64,000 nt of DNA from Brachypterus glaber (Eukaryota > Arthropoda > Insecta > Coleoptera > Kateretidae). A program made the translations under genes and the position numbers. Shown piece after piece: positions 12,691-23,778 of the stretch. The DNA is taken from assembly GCA_958510825.1 (NCBI GenBank), contig OY294049.1:24256945-24320944 (forward strand). The letters are read 5' to 3'. The notes beneath the pieces were generated by a model, which saw only the letters and a list, made by a program, of their open reading frames with translations, searched no databases and had not been told where the DNA came from. How positions within the stretch are numbered: the first letter of the stretch is position 1; each line of letters begins with the position of its first letter.

Positions 12691-12950
12691 TTTTATTTAC
12701 GTTAGTTACGAGCCGGAAATATTTTATAGTATAAAACCAAGGAAACATGCGGTGACTAGTAGCTAACTCGTTCCATCCTTAAGACAATTTAGATCGTAAT
12801 TACTCGAATCGCACCCGAATTGATATGATCTACGCCTTTTACCACGCCTTCGCGAATGATCACTGCAGGTTTTATTGGAACTGAATAGTACATCATGTAA
12901 ATTTGAAATTTTGGAGAAGGCGCACCAATGTTTTATTAAAATAATATTTA
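12691..12950. other. Unassigned spacer
   Basis: Lies between two repeats; no exon or RNA signature. Confidence 0.35.
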
Positions 12951-13550
12951 TACAGGGTGTTTTAAATTAAAGAAGTGATTTTACAAAAAATGACTACTTT
13001 AACACATACTTAAATACCGCGTGTAAACGCATTTTTTTATATTTATAAATCAGGATTACTAAATTCAATCTCCTTGAACAGCGGTATTAGATTTACTATT
13101 CGGGATTTAGTTGGAAAAAACTCATGTGTAAAACACCGGTATTAGTAAATACCGTTATTACCAACCTACGGAGAAAAAGTTTAATAACCCTATAGGCTTG
13201 TCAAATGTCAGAAATTAATTTGTACAATTTTTGTAGTGTTGGTTTTTTTTCTAAATGTTGGCGACGTAATCGTGGCGAACTTACATATGGAGTTATTAAA
13301 TCAGGTATTTACATTGAGCGTTATGTGTAAACACTTTGGATTTAATCGGCATTAAGATATACCGTAGCCATAACTACGGTATCAGTGTGTCGCGTAAACG
13401 TAGTCAATATAAAGGTAAAAAAAATAGAAAAAAAGTTCCTTCAAAGGTTGGTCCGGAAATTTCCCTCAACCTGTATAGAATGTTTAGTTTCATATGTTTG
13501 GTGTAGAACCAGCTCTTAAATTTAGTACCTCTATTTTAATACACCCTGTA
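12951..13550. mobile_element. 600 bp TIR element (TACAGGGTGT ends)
   Basis: TACAGGGTGTTTTAAATTAA at 12951 is inverted at the right end as TTTTAATACACCCTGTA ending at 13550, with TA borders. The interior holds paired AATACCG and CGGTATT motifs (about 13013, 13083, 13136, 13375), suggesting a further embedded palindromic insertion. Non-autonomous; no coding sequence. Confidence 0.7.
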
Positions 13551-15118
13551 TAGTTTTTCTTATAATTAATAGTAAAAAAAATTAGAAAATAATTAGCCTA
13601 AAAATATGTTTATAATACTGAAGTAAACTATCGTTTCTCCTAGGATTCATAATATCTTGACCAGTTGGCAGTTTTATATTTTGGCCTTAAAAGTAATTAA
13701 ACACAAACTTTGATTTAAAATATTATTTTTTTCAATATTTTTCATAAAATAAAATAAATAAGAAATAAATTATAACATTTTTTTATGTTAATTTATTATG
13801 CTTAATACCCAATCCTAAAAACATATTTCGATGCTTATATTATTGTTTGTTGATTTCTGTTTAATATGTATGTAAAATTTACATGGTTTCAAAAAAGTAT
13901 GGTTTTTATTCAATATTTGTATAATAAACATATTAATTTCATTCTTTAACAAAATGGTTAAATCTAATTATATCTAATTTAATCGGATCCAAACCTTTTT
14001 AACCGGGTAGTTTGGAAAACATTTTTAAAGCATATTCTACACTCGTGGAAACGTCACACTCACCTGCGTCTAGCGTGTTAAAATTTTCACTCGCAAAGAA
14101 TATGTGTTGTTACAGTGTTACAGAATATACTATTTTCTACGACTGCATATAAACACACTTTTAAAACAGAACAACAACAGATCAATTTATCAATTATTTT
14201 TAAATAGCTTAAAAGCTATGTTATTTGCCACAATAGTCTGGCAAAAACTTTAGTTTTTACATTATAATTTGTAAATAGACCGTCGACCCAGTACTGGTTT
14301 GTGGTATCTCAATTTTCGGACATTTTGAGATTTTTACATATTTGTTTATCTATAGTTAAGTACTTTAATGTCCAATAAACATTTCATCAGTATATGCTTT
14401 ACTTTCTAAAATAAATTGTAGTATATCCAAAAATTGTAGCCACACCACCAGGGACATCCCATTTTTATTTGTTCATATTTTTTTGTAAATCGGGTTGGGG
14501 GGGGGGAGCTTGTACTCGCTAAAACTAAATTTATTAATTAAAAAATTCTAGCCACGCCCACAAGGCGGCGGGAGTATCTAATTTGTTTATTTTTCATATC
14601 TTTTTAAAAATGGGGTTCAAAGGATTTTTGCTAAAACTACATCTGTGGTATTCTGTAGGTATTATTTTATTATTTTTTCATATAACACTGAAATAATTAC
14701 CCTGACACGCCCCGAAGTATAACAAAAACCTTTTAGTATAAGTTCAAAAAAAAAAAAAAATAAGGAATTATTTTATGGGTTCATTCTAAACATGCTAGTT
14801 AGGTAAAATAACTGAAAAAATAGTACTAAACAATTGTACATATCTTGTTCAACACAACCCATAACAAAAATCACCACAAATCTTGACACAAGTTATTTTC
14901 TTTTATCTTAAAAAACAGCAAGATGAATCTCTCTAAAACGCACGGCTTTCAAGACGTATGATGTTCGAATGACTGTGTAAGCGGCGACAGCCTAAAAAAT
15001 TCAAAATAGCGGCCAATTGTCCCCCATCTATTAGGCTACTACAAGCAATAATCCTTTCCTAGAAAATCCTAATTTCAAAAATCGAATAAAGTTTATTTTT
15101 ATGGGTCAAATACCCACT
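13551..15118. other. Intergenic DNA with a diverged ~125 bp duplication
   Basis: Two diverged units, each with GTAGCCAC or CTAGCCAC, a CATATTTTT or CATATCTTT stretch and TTGCTAAAACTA or CGCTAAAACTA, lie at about 14428-14535 and 14550-14645, with a 10 bp G-run near 14497. TTCTACACTCGTGGAAACG and GTTACAGAATATACTATT (14035-14135) resemble sequence at 59100-59220. No exon is recognised. Confidence 0.5.
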
Positions 15119-15158
15119 ATACGAGCCGTCACACTATGCATAGTGTGACGGCTCGTAT
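15119..15158. repeat. Perfect 40 bp palindrome
   Basis: Arms of 20 bp with no spacer, left arm ATACGAGCCGTCACACTATG. It is relatively GC-rich for this window and has no loop, so as RNA or single-stranded DNA it would form a tight hairpin. It sits at the left margin of the foldback region 15290-16545 and could be a remnant terminus. Confidence 0.85.
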
Positions 15159-15289
15159 GCCCAACTCCGCACTCGCCGAAAATTGTCTATACCACTTATA
15201 GAATTTAAAAAGTACTTCAAATACATGTTGACCAGGTTTATGATATAATATTGAATTTATTCCATACTTTTTAGATAACACAGCCACAC

Positions 15290-15970
15290 AAAAAAAAAGT
15301 TCGAATCCGAGGTAAAAAAATTGTGCACCCCCAAAATTACTAGCTGGAGCCAAAAAACACTCATTTCAGACCAGCGAACCAGATCCATGTATTTTCCACT
15401 TCCCATATATAAAAAATCGATCCAAAACAGCAATGACTGCTGAAAAAGCTCGAAATATCTAAGTTTTGTTAAAGTGATAAGAAAATGCACCAGGTCCTTA
15501 TAACCCTTATAAAGGACACGAGAAACAAGAAAAAACCTTAAATCCAACAGGATTTCTATTTTCGTCGATGCTATGATTAGCTGAAATGGCTTAGTACTCT
15601 AAAATAGAACTAGAAATTTACGTACCATCAACGTCCTACGGTGTCAACCCTCACAGAGTGTGAAAACTACTCCCTATGTAAGATTTAACTATAAAAAGTT
15701 ACAGTGACTTCTATAAAAACACGAAACACCTGCGTTGTGTGGAGGTGAGAAGAAACTAGACTATGTTCCAAGCTGTGCTTGAAACCATCCCCTTCTGCTA
15801 GGGTAGTTTTCACCCCTTCTGAGGCTTGACACTGTCCTACCCTATAAGGGTAGTTTATAAAGATTACGTCGGACCTGATGCATTTTCTTATAACTTTAAC
15901 AAAACTTAGACATTACGAGCTTTTTCAGCAGTCATTGCGGTTTTGGATCGATTTTTTTATATAAGGGGAG
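15290..15970. repeat. Foldback region, inverted arms
   Basis: The segment at about 15410-15500, containing GAAAAAGCTCGAAATATCTA and AAGTTTTGTTAAAGTGATAA, is inverted at about 15885-15965. The left block 15290-15400 carries the inverse of the tandem unit found at 16020-16545 (CCAGCGAACCAGATCCATGT). The frames at 15129-15353 and 15257-15547 are reverse readings of this repeat, not genes. Confidence 0.7.
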
Positions 15971-16019
15971 TAGCTTTAACCCCTTCCCCCCTGTGGGATG
16001 GAAAAACTATTCTCGTAGC

Positions 16020-16545
16020 TTAATCTTATTTTTACCCCATTCCAGAGAAGTCTTTTTGGCTCTAGCTAATGATTTTGGGGTGTACGATTTTTTTTTTTGA
16101 CCTCAGATTCGGATTCAGCAACCGAAGATACATAGGTCTGGTTTGCTGGTCTGAATTTTATTTTACCCCATTCCAGTTGTGTTTTTTGGCTCTAGTTAAT
16201 GATTCTCGGATTCGAATCCAGCAACCGAAAATACATGGATCTGGTTCGCTGTTTTGAATTTTTTTTACCTTATTCCAGGGGTGTTTTTTGGCCCCAGATA
16301 ATGAGTTTGGGGGTAAGCGTTTTTTTTAACCTTGGATTCGAATTCAGCGACCGAAAATACATAGGGATACATGGGTCTGCTTCCCTGATCTGAAGTTGTG
16401 TTTTTACCCCATTCCAGGGGTGTTTTTGGCTCTAGATAATGATTTTGGGGGTGTACGATTTTTTTTTGACCTCGGATTAGGATTCAGCGAGCGAAAATAC
16501 ATAGGGGTGCATGGGTCTGGTTCGCTGGTCTAAACTTTTTTTGTG
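16020..16545. repeat. Tandem array, ~100-140 bp units, four copies
   Basis: ACCCCATTCCAG recurs near 16035, 16166, 16267 (diverged) and 16406. Each is followed by a GGCTCTAG-type segment, a T-run, GATTCAGC(A/G)ACCGAAAATA and a GGTCTGGTTCGCTGGTCTGA-like segment. Unit spacing is about 131, 101 and 139 bp. The short frames at 16069-16257 and 16199-16393 repeat the same peptide because of the array. Confidence 0.75.
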
Positions 16546-17025
16546 GGGCTGTGTAATTTGTTAAAATAATTACATTTAATAATTTTTGTTATTAAGCTCG
16601 AATGCAAGAATATTTTTAAGTATAATTTAGTTTTTTTTAAGTCATTTTTGTGACTAAGTAGCTTAGAATAACATCACTAAAGTTTTAAGCCGTATTTATG
16701 AAATAATTTAACTTTTCTTCAACTTAGACACAACTTTCTGGTCCCGGAATCGAGTCAGAAATTAAATGGTGATCTCTTCTTATTGTGGCGAAATTTCCGA
16801 ACGAGTTGTCGGATCTTATTCTGGGTCGAGGTCGGCCCAACGTACTGCAAACATCGCTATTTAAACCTAATGGCGATTGCTGAAAAATAATTTAAAAAAA
16901 ACACTTATAAAAATATTTATTCACGGTATACCACACTGGTACGTGTGAGATAATACTAAGGCCCTTAAACCGTAGTAGTAGAGTAGTACTACTACCCTAG
17001 TAGAAATGTAACATTAGATAAATGT
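16546..17025. other. Spacer, nothing recognised
   Basis: AT-rich with a more GC-balanced patch near 16785-16870. No reading frame, RNA or terminal repeat is supported. Confidence 0.4.
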
Positions 17026-17076
17026 TATAAAGAACTTTTACTTTCGGGTTTAGACCGTGTTAATGGATTTTCACTT

Positions 17077-17117
17077 TCCGACGTTTCGTCTCTTACTACT
17101 AGAGACATCTTCAGGGA
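17077..17117 (-). ncRNA. Hammerhead-ribozyme-like motif, minus copy
   Basis: Exact mirror of the motif at 17143-17183, placed on the minus strand by the hairpin. Core CTGAAGA is 17114-17108 and GAAACGTC ends at 17080. If either strand is transcribed across the locus, one motif would be in sense, but pairing of the 104 bp arms would compete with ribozyme folding. Same caveats as the plus copy. Confidence 0.4.
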
Positions 17118-17142
17118 TTAATCTGAAACAGTTTCAGATTAA

Positions 17143-17183
17143 TCCCTGAAGATGTCTCTAGTAGTAAGAGACGAAACGTCGGA
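17143..17183 (+). ncRNA. Hammerhead-ribozyme-like motif, plus copy
   Basis: Core elements appear in hammerhead order: CTGAAGA (17146-17152, fits CUGANGA); a stem GTCTCT/AGAGAC (17154-17159 with 17167-17172) closing a 7 nt loop; GAAA (17173-17176); an AC/GT pair that could form a 2 bp helix III; and a GTC cleavage triplet ending at 17180. TCC (17143-17145) can pair with GGA (17181-17183) as helix I. Helix III has no loop, so single-molecule folding would be poor, but two molecules could pair through the self-complementary ACGT. Minimal hammerheads with very short helix III are known from Penelope-like retroelements. One extra base (T17153) lies between the core and stem II, which weakens the call. 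Confidence 0.45.
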
Positions 17184-17619
17184 AAGTGAAAATCCATTAA
17201 CACGGTCTAAACCCGAAAGTGAAAGTTCTTTATATCTTAATGGCCGTGAAAGCTTAAAATCTAAAATATTAGTTAAATGTTGTTTTTAATGCGTTTATAA
17301 TTTGACTTTATCGATTTTTAACTTTAGAATTTCCACCGTTTGGTGTTGTAAAGTTAGAATAATGTTTATCTAACGTTTGGTAAAACTCCTAGATAAACCT
17401 TATTATAACGTTAGACAATAAAGTCAAACATCTAAGCCTCAAACCACATTCATCTAACGTTAGATCAAGTCGTTCTAACATTATTTTCCAGCACGGTAAT
17501 AAGCGCGCCGCTTTATCCTGATCTTTTACATTTTAAAATGTATCAAACCGGATTAAATTTATTTTTATTTAATGAATTCAAATAATATAATTCGTAATAT
17601 TAAAAAAATAACAACATGA

Positions 17620-18470
17620 AACGAGCTAAGCGCCAAATAAGGGTTCCTCAAAGTGGCTTATTTAGGAGCTCTTATTTGGCCCTTAGCTCGCTTTGTTTTA
17701 GTTAAATCATTTAAATATTATATATAAATAGAATGAGTTGACTAAAATAAGTTCAGTCCGAACTGATACATTTTTTAAATGTTTTTTTACCGTTTGCTCT
17801 CATTTATGGTAGAAATTCGTAAATTTTATTGTTATAGTGGTATTAAAGTCCTAAGCGACTTACAAAACAACTTTACACTACTATATTTCAAGAACGCTTT
17901 GACACAGAGATATTTGGAATAAAGGTTTTTTAATACGTTCCCTAAGACATGCGCCACCGGTGGTACACTGATGACTTGTCCGAGGGCCGACTTGCGCCAC
18001 CGGTGTTTGGATACGGTTTAATTCGGTTACTATACGCCGCCAAATCCATTGCTTCTCAGTTATACTTACGATATTGGTTTTTTAAATATATGCAGCCTTA
18101 CAAACAAATGTAAACGAAATATCACAAAACTAAATTGTCGGCTATAGTTGAGTTATACCGAAAACACCGTCGCGACGTCGCGTCGTTTGGACTTGTTAAG
18201 TAGTGAGTCTCTATGTCAAGCGTTCTTTAAATATCATAGTGTTAAGTTGTTTTGCAAGTCGTTTGCGACTTTAGTACTACTATATGGGCATGCCGGCAAG
18301 CTTGGCGTACTTTCAGCATGGCTCCTCAAAGGACCTCTTATTTGGCGCTTAGCTCTGTTTGTTTTAGTTAAATCATTTAAATATTATGAATAAATATTAC
18401 AATGCATAACTAAAATAAATTCAGTCCGATCTGATACATTTTTAAAATGTTTTTTTACCACTACCTCACC
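17620..18470. repeat. Compound direct and inverted repeat
   Basis: GTTTTAGTTAAATCATTTAA plus flanks containing CTTATTTGGC and CTTAGCTC occur at about 17650-17720 and again at 18325-18385 in the same orientation, continuing into AGTTCAGTCCGAACTGATAC and TTTTTTACC stretches (17755, 18420). Between them, AAGTCCTAAGCGACTTACAA and TTCAAGAACGCTTTGACA (17845-17905) are inverted at 18195-18280. The frame at 18148-18393 lies in this repeat. AAGTCCAAAC is present on the minus strand at 18185-18194. Confidence 0.65.
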
Positions 18471-18539
18471 TACTCACATTTCTGGTAAAAATTCGGAAAT
18501 TTTAGTGTTAAGGGCATGCCGGAAACTTTGACGTATTTT

Positions 18540-18800
18540 CGGCACGGGTTAGAATCTTTTAATCATTTTGAAATTTGGCACATAATTTTGAATGCTTAAA
18601 AAAAAAAAAGATTCCAAACCCTTTAAATTTTTCACTTATACAAAAATTACACACAATTTTCAACGATTTTTTACGATTTATGGGTAACTTTACCAATTAG
18701 GGGCCCTTAGAGAAGTTTGATCACTCTTATATTTTCAGAATTTACTAGATGGGTACACCTAAATGAAAATTTTAAGAAAATGAAAAATATAATATTACAC
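18540..18800. repeat. Dispersed repeat, inverse copy at ~42300-42600
   Basis: AATCTTTTAATCATTTTGAA, AAATTTGGCACATAATTTT and AATTAGGGGCCCTTAG here match, in inverse orientation and with substitutions, 42355-42570. The same order of blocks is kept over roughly 250 bp. No coding content. Confidence 0.55.
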
Positions 18801-19977
18801 ATACCAAAATTGACCCACGGCCAGAGCTGATTATATAAAATGGCCGCAGTAAACAGGGTTTTAAAATTAGGCATTGGATAAAGTAGACTTATTTCTCTGT
18901 CTAAATATATTTATGCGAGGGCTCAACAACAATTAAATGTTTACATATTTTCGTGAAAATTGGGGTTTTTGAGCTTGCTAAAACTTAATCTGATAATAAA
19001 TATTTCCAGTCAATTTTTGAACTTTACAATGTATTTTTTTTTGGTAAATATAGCGCAGCCCACAATATAGGTAAGCTTTTTCTGTTCTAGTATTAATATT
19101 ACAGTTACGAAATGGCAGCATCAGTGTAACTATATTTTTATTAGATTTTTATTGCTAGGGATTTTTCAGCAGTCAAGTTTTTAAGATACATTGGAATATA
19201 GGCATAATATTCATACTATGTCTGTACATAGTTTTAAACTATAAATTGAAATTTCCTAAAAAATATTTTAAGATTTCTTAAAAACTTAAAATGTTAAAAC
19301 AGGTAAACTTGTAAGACAAAAATGGTTCTGAAACAATCATGCTTTTTTATAGCCCATATAAATAAAAACCTAATAAATATTTATGTATGTTAACAGTCTG
19401 CCAAGAACCAGCTCGGGCCCGGGCAAAGTTAGAAAACGGGTCCTTTTAAGTTAAAAACTAAGAAAAAATGGAACGTCCCAATTTCCCGAAAAAAATTACC
19501 TCAAGAAATAGCGACTAAAATGGTGGCGACTAAAAAAACGTCATCGACTAGAGCGAAGCTCGCCCAGCGAACGCCTAAGAAACGTGACTTTTTGATTTTT
19601 ACACATTTTTCCGGCTGTATGAAAATAAAATAAAGGAAAAAGCAATTTTATAGGCAAGTGTTATTGATTGGAAATTACCTGCACTGCTGGATATATTAAC
19701 GTTGGACTGCAGTTCATTTGGTGTAGATTTAGTTGTTCATTTCCGGCAATTTCTGGGCCGTTGAATAGGGTTTCCGGTCGAATGAGTCCAGGAGTCAAAT
19801 CTGCGCCTGATAAAAATATTATGCATTTTACGTACATAAGCCAAAAGACCTTGTTTGTCAGCTATAGATTAGGATTGATTACAACCGGGTTGCAATTTTC
19901 CTAAATGTACTGCTGTTGCGTACACAGCGGTTCGCCTTTATTATACACAGCGCCTGCGCTAGAATAATATTATACGG
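18801..19977. other. Intergenic DNA, no gene supported
   Basis: Frames at 19668-19904 and similar are short and show no domain. A GC-richer patch at 19540-19580 (GAGCGAAGCTCGCCCAGCGA) has no recognised identity. Confidence 0.45.
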
Positions 19978-20882
19978 TAGAGGAAATGCGCCTAATTTCG
20001 GATGGTTTCCAAATTTCGGATAGTAGTGTATTTAAGATACTGTCTGCAAAGGTAAACAGAAACCTACTTTTATGTGAGCCAAAAGTCAAACTAAATCCGT
20101 CCTGTAATATGATAACGGTTGAGCTTCTCCCCTTTAAATGGCAGCACAAATCGTTTATATTGCAAATGGCAGTTTTGTGCTCAGTTGCATTATTATGCTT
20201 GTTTATTTTATAAATAATCGTTATAAAAGTTCGTGATTCTGTCTTGGGTAAGTTACGATGTTAGTTAAGTTGATCCACTATTCATAATTAAGCAATTTGA
20301 AAACGTAAACATTCTACAAATTTCTAATCTAAAAAGCAGAAAGTTGCCTAATTTCGGATAGACCATTTTTGTGCATTTGATTCCCAATTTCGGATATCCG
20401 CAAGGTAATTATTATTCAGGATAACCAACCATTAATTATTTTTTTATAATGATACAACAAACTAAGATAAACAATTTTGAAAAAACGAAAATTACCTAAG
20501 ATACTAAGATATTCGAAATCGGGAATCTAAAATTATAGTTCCTATAGTATTGCGTAGAAAATCGCTTAATGATTAAATTACGTCTTAAATGTGAAGGAAT
20601 AACAAGAAACATAAGCAATGGGATCCAGATCTACTCTTGAAAAATTTTTTTCGGATATGTCCGAAATTAGGAGCCCTTTTTCAAATGCACAAAAATGCGC
20701 TGATTTTTTTTAACCGTGTTTTTTGGAAAAAATAAACTGTAATAAAATTGCTTTTATAATAAATCATGGTTCGCTATAATAAGTTGTATCTGGTTATATA
20801 AAAAAAATATCAAAAAGTAATACCGAGTATTAAATATTGAATACATTGTAAATGGTATCCGAAATTAGGCGAATATCCTCTA
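19978..20882. mobile_element. 0.9 kb TIR element, copy A
   Basis: The left end TAGAGGAAATGCGCCTAATT and the right end AATTAGGCGAATATCCTCTA are inverted, bordered by TA. A nearly identical copy in the opposite orientation occupies 49717-50623 and shares the whole interior (for example AAATGGCAGCACAAATCG and GGGATCCAGATCTACTCTTG). Repeated CCGAAATTAGG and CCTAATTTCGGA sub-motifs occur internally at about 20350, 20385 and 20655. The 75-codon frame inside (19986-20213) shows no transposase signature. Confidence 0.85.
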
Positions 20883-21383
20883 CTTTCGAATTTTCAAAAA
20901 TCGTTATAGACAAAAAATTCTCGTATATAAATTTGTTTCATGAAAAAATACTGCTGCCAACAAAACAAGACTTTCCCTTATAAGCTAGGTTAAAATCAAA
21001 AACGAAAAAAATTTTAAAAAATATAAAAAAAATCAAAATGTTTTGGATTTTTGGATATAAAACGGATATAAAACAATACAAATTTTCGAATTTTTGTTAC
21101 TAATGCAAGACTTTCCTCGAGGAATGTAATTAGAAACTTTTTTTTGTCCGTCTGTCTGTCTGACTTATATCACGATTATTGTGTACTTATCGTATCGTAT
21201 CAAGAACGAATAATCCGATCGACTTTACAGGAAAATTCAAGTTCTACGAGGGAAAGAGCCCTCTTGCTTTTGAAAGTAATCCCCTAAAAACAAAAAAGTT
21301 ATGGCGGGTTAAACTTAAAAAAAAATCCAAAAAACAAAAAACTGAAAGAATATTCCGATTGACGTAACGTTTTCAGGAAAATT
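20883..21383. other. Spacer with CCGTCTGTCTGTC stretch
   Basis: TTGTCCGTCTGTCTGTCTGA at about 21145-21165 resembles stretches near 49141, 51055 and 53643, each followed or preceded by phrases such as AATCCGATCGAC. These look like copies of the 3' part of one old retroposon. No gene. Confidence 0.4.
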
Positions 21384-21710
21384 ACTTTTATCCAATATAT
21401 ACAGATAATGAGACAATTACCAGCTTTATTTTAAATAGATAAACTCAATAATAACCCCCGCGTGGCTTTTACTTTATTGAGTGGATTATTATTTATTCTA
21501 CCCACTCAACTGTCACTTGTCAAATTATTTTCTTGTAAATGTCATTAAAATTTTTAATAAAAATATGAATTCCTAAGCTATTTATTGGATAAAACCTCGT
21601 ATGGCACTCATGTGTAAACCGAAAATTAACCTGCTTGGCTGATGCCTCACAGGTTAATTTTCTCATGGGCAATATCTTACTTTACCCACTAGTACCATAA
21701 ATAACTATTA
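21384..21710. repeat. 0.33 kb family, copy 1
   Basis: Shared with 25103-25419 (same orientation) and 49295-49633 (inverse). The first module is flanked by TTTTATCCAATA and TATTGGATAAAA (21386 to about 21598), behaving as short terminal inverted repeats. The second module is a hairpin: AAAATTAACCTG, loop, CAGGTTAATTTT (about 21631-21662), itself flanked by inverted GTAAACCG and TTTACCCAC-type segments. All three copies keep both modules together, so they are probably one element. Confidence 0.75.
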
Positions 21711-22716
21711 TTATAAAGATCAATTCTACCAATTTTAAAAGTAATCCCCCCAACAAGAAAAAAGGTATAGGGGGTTAAACTTTTTTTTTAAATTTTTTGG
21801 TGTTACGCCCATATTAATGATATCAGAAAATAGCGTTACAGAGGTCGATGTCCAAAATGATCCAAATAGTTGAATGTTCCCTTACTTATGATGTGAACAA
21901 AAGTTACATTCTCTTAATAATTGAAAAAAAATACGGTTTAATATAAAATTAAAAATAAGGTAAAAAAACAAAAATAAATTTCGAAATTTTTTAAAAATTA
22001 AAATATTTAAAACTTTTTTTTTATTTTTTTTATTTTTAGATTGAATTGTCTTGTTTTTAATTAATGACGAAGAAAAGGTGATGTTTGTTTAAACTAACCG
22101 ATTTATTAAAAATAGTTAAGGAGGTCACGTGACCCTTTCCTCCAATTAAAAAACGTTTCGCCCAATAGATTAATTTTTGGATATAAATTGATATACATTA
22201 TAAGTAAACAAATCATACAAGAAAATAAAGCGTTTTCCAAAGTAGAACTAAAAGAGAATAACGGCGAACCGTGACAGAATACGTCCACCTTGAATTTAAT
22301 TGGATAATGAAATGTCATTTTGGTGAGCTTTTCCTGTGTTGTGCTTTAGTATATTTAGGAAAATTGCATCCGGATTTCCCTTATTAAAATCGTCCGAAAT
22401 GGTTCTCTATGATACAATGATGAAAATACTCTTTTATGGACATTATAGAGGTTGCCACCCGAGCACGGAGAGCTAGGTTGACAACCCTAATCGCCACTAA
22501 CATAGTTTTTGTCTGTATATATATTTTTTTTCGATTGTAATAACCTAGTTAATAAATCAGTATTTTGACAAAAAATTGAGGTTAGAATTTAAATGTTATC
22601 AGTTTCAATATCAATTAACCAAGCATCGCTTAATATTTTAATTTTCATAGAGCACTGTAGTAAGTATAATATCTAAATTTTATCAATTGGCACCTGGGTG
22701 GAATCAAAAATTCAAG
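21711..22716. other. AT-rich DNA, no gene supported
   Basis: The 21737-21790 stretch repeats phrases of 21263-21320 (AAAAGTAATCCCC, GGGTTAAAC), indicating a local duplication. No exon is recognised. Confidence 0.4.
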
Positions 22717-22858
22717 AACAGAAAATAAAATTAAAATGTTCTTATCAGGCGCACCTATTTCTAGATGCGCTGGTAAGGTATTGCGTTTAAAATAATACTT
22801 ATCTGCTATATCTTCTTCAGGTGCGCCTGATAAGAACATTTTAATTTTATTTTCTGTT
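22717..22858. repeat. Hairpin with perfect 40 bp arms
   Basis: Left arm 22717-22756 and right arm 22819-22858 are exact complements; the arm contains TTCTTATCAGGCGCACCT. The 62 bp spacer is unremarkable. This is a small MITE or foldback insertion. The minus-strand frame 22645-22839 reads through it and is not a gene. Confidence 0.85.
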
Positions 22859-23467
22859 TTAGATTTTTACGATATAAATAGTCATTGAGGCGAAATGGCT
22901 CAAATTAATAATACTATAAATATATATACGCCTCAAATAAATTATAGATTCTATACAAAAATTCAAGGTCGTCTATAGTTTACACGCAAAACTTTTCCTC
23001 TTCTCTTCCCCTTGCCGCAGCTCACAGGTGCCAGTTAGTAAAATGTATACATTATGCCTATATTTAAGCATATTTGTTAACTTTAATTTAAATTTCATCA
23101 AAATTACGAATTGTTTATATCTGTCAGATATTTGGCAGCATGTAACATTGAAGGTACTTTCAGTACCAACTCAAATTAATAGGTAGTAACTTGCAAGGTG
23201 ACTTGCTCTGTTGAGGAATGACATTATAGCATTTTGTTCTCAATAGTCGGTCAGCTGACTGATCAGTCAAGTGCTAATCTAATGAGGAGGGATGGAAGCT
23301 TTAATTACTGACCTGGTGAAGTTTATATTACTATTTTTACTTGGTCACATGTCTGTCAAACACCTGAGCAGCCCAGTCCTGTATTTAATAAAGTGCCTGC
23401 TTCTTAATCCACCTTTTATTTGGAACCTACCCCCAACAGCTACCAAGCTTGAACACTTGATACCTTA
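22859..23467. other. Spacer, nothing recognised
   Basis: A CTTTTCCTCTTCTCTTCCCC pyrimidine stretch near 22991 is the only notable composition change. No exon is supported. Confidence 0.4.
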
Positions 23468-23632
23468 CAGCACTATTATAGTGCACTATACTGCCCTAGA
23501 AAGCAGTAACTCGATTTGTCGCATATCAACGTTTTCACGTCAACTCTGATGTAATATTTTGAAAACGCTGCTATGCGACAAATGGAGTTACTGCTTTCTA
23601 GCGTAGTAGGACAGTATAATAGTGCGAAAAAT
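23468..23632. repeat. Small foldback, ~55 bp arms
   Basis: CTAGAAAGCAGTAACTCGAT, TTGTCGCATA and AACGTTTTCA at 23496-23536 are inverted at about 23560-23605 (TGAAAACGCTGCTATGCGAC, then GAGTTACTGCTTTCTAG). Outer CACTATACTG and CAGTATAATAGTGC also pair. The first bases of the window (ATTTTGAAAACGCTGGCATT) resemble 23556-23578, so another copy may be cut by the window edge. Confidence 0.7.
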
Positions 23633-23778
23633 GTAACTTTTTTACAGATTTATTATACAAAATGGTGCTTTTTAGACACAATTCTGTAGAAACCCTCGAT
23701 ATATTGCGATAGCGATATAATATATCATATCATATTATGATAACCCTAGTTTAAACCAACCCTAACATTTCTTCGTCC

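Larger units (their letters stand above)
17026..17234. repeat. Near-perfect hairpin, 104 bp arms
   Basis: Left arm 17026-17129 and right arm 17131-17234 are complementary around a single base at 17130, with one mismatch that I can see (17039 against 17221). This is a head-to-head duplication of a 104 bp sequence that contains CTGAAGA, a short stem-loop and GAAACGTC. Such high identity means recent origin, gene conversion between arms, or an assembly or hairpin artefact. Confidence 0.9.

Noticed and set aside
18148..18393. 81-codon plus frame
   Set aside because: Lies across a direct and inverted repeat block; no domain and no splice-site support.
19986..20213. Possible transposase fragment in the 0.9 kb element
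   Set aside because: No DDE-type or helix-turn-helix pattern; too short; the second copy at 49717 adds no support.
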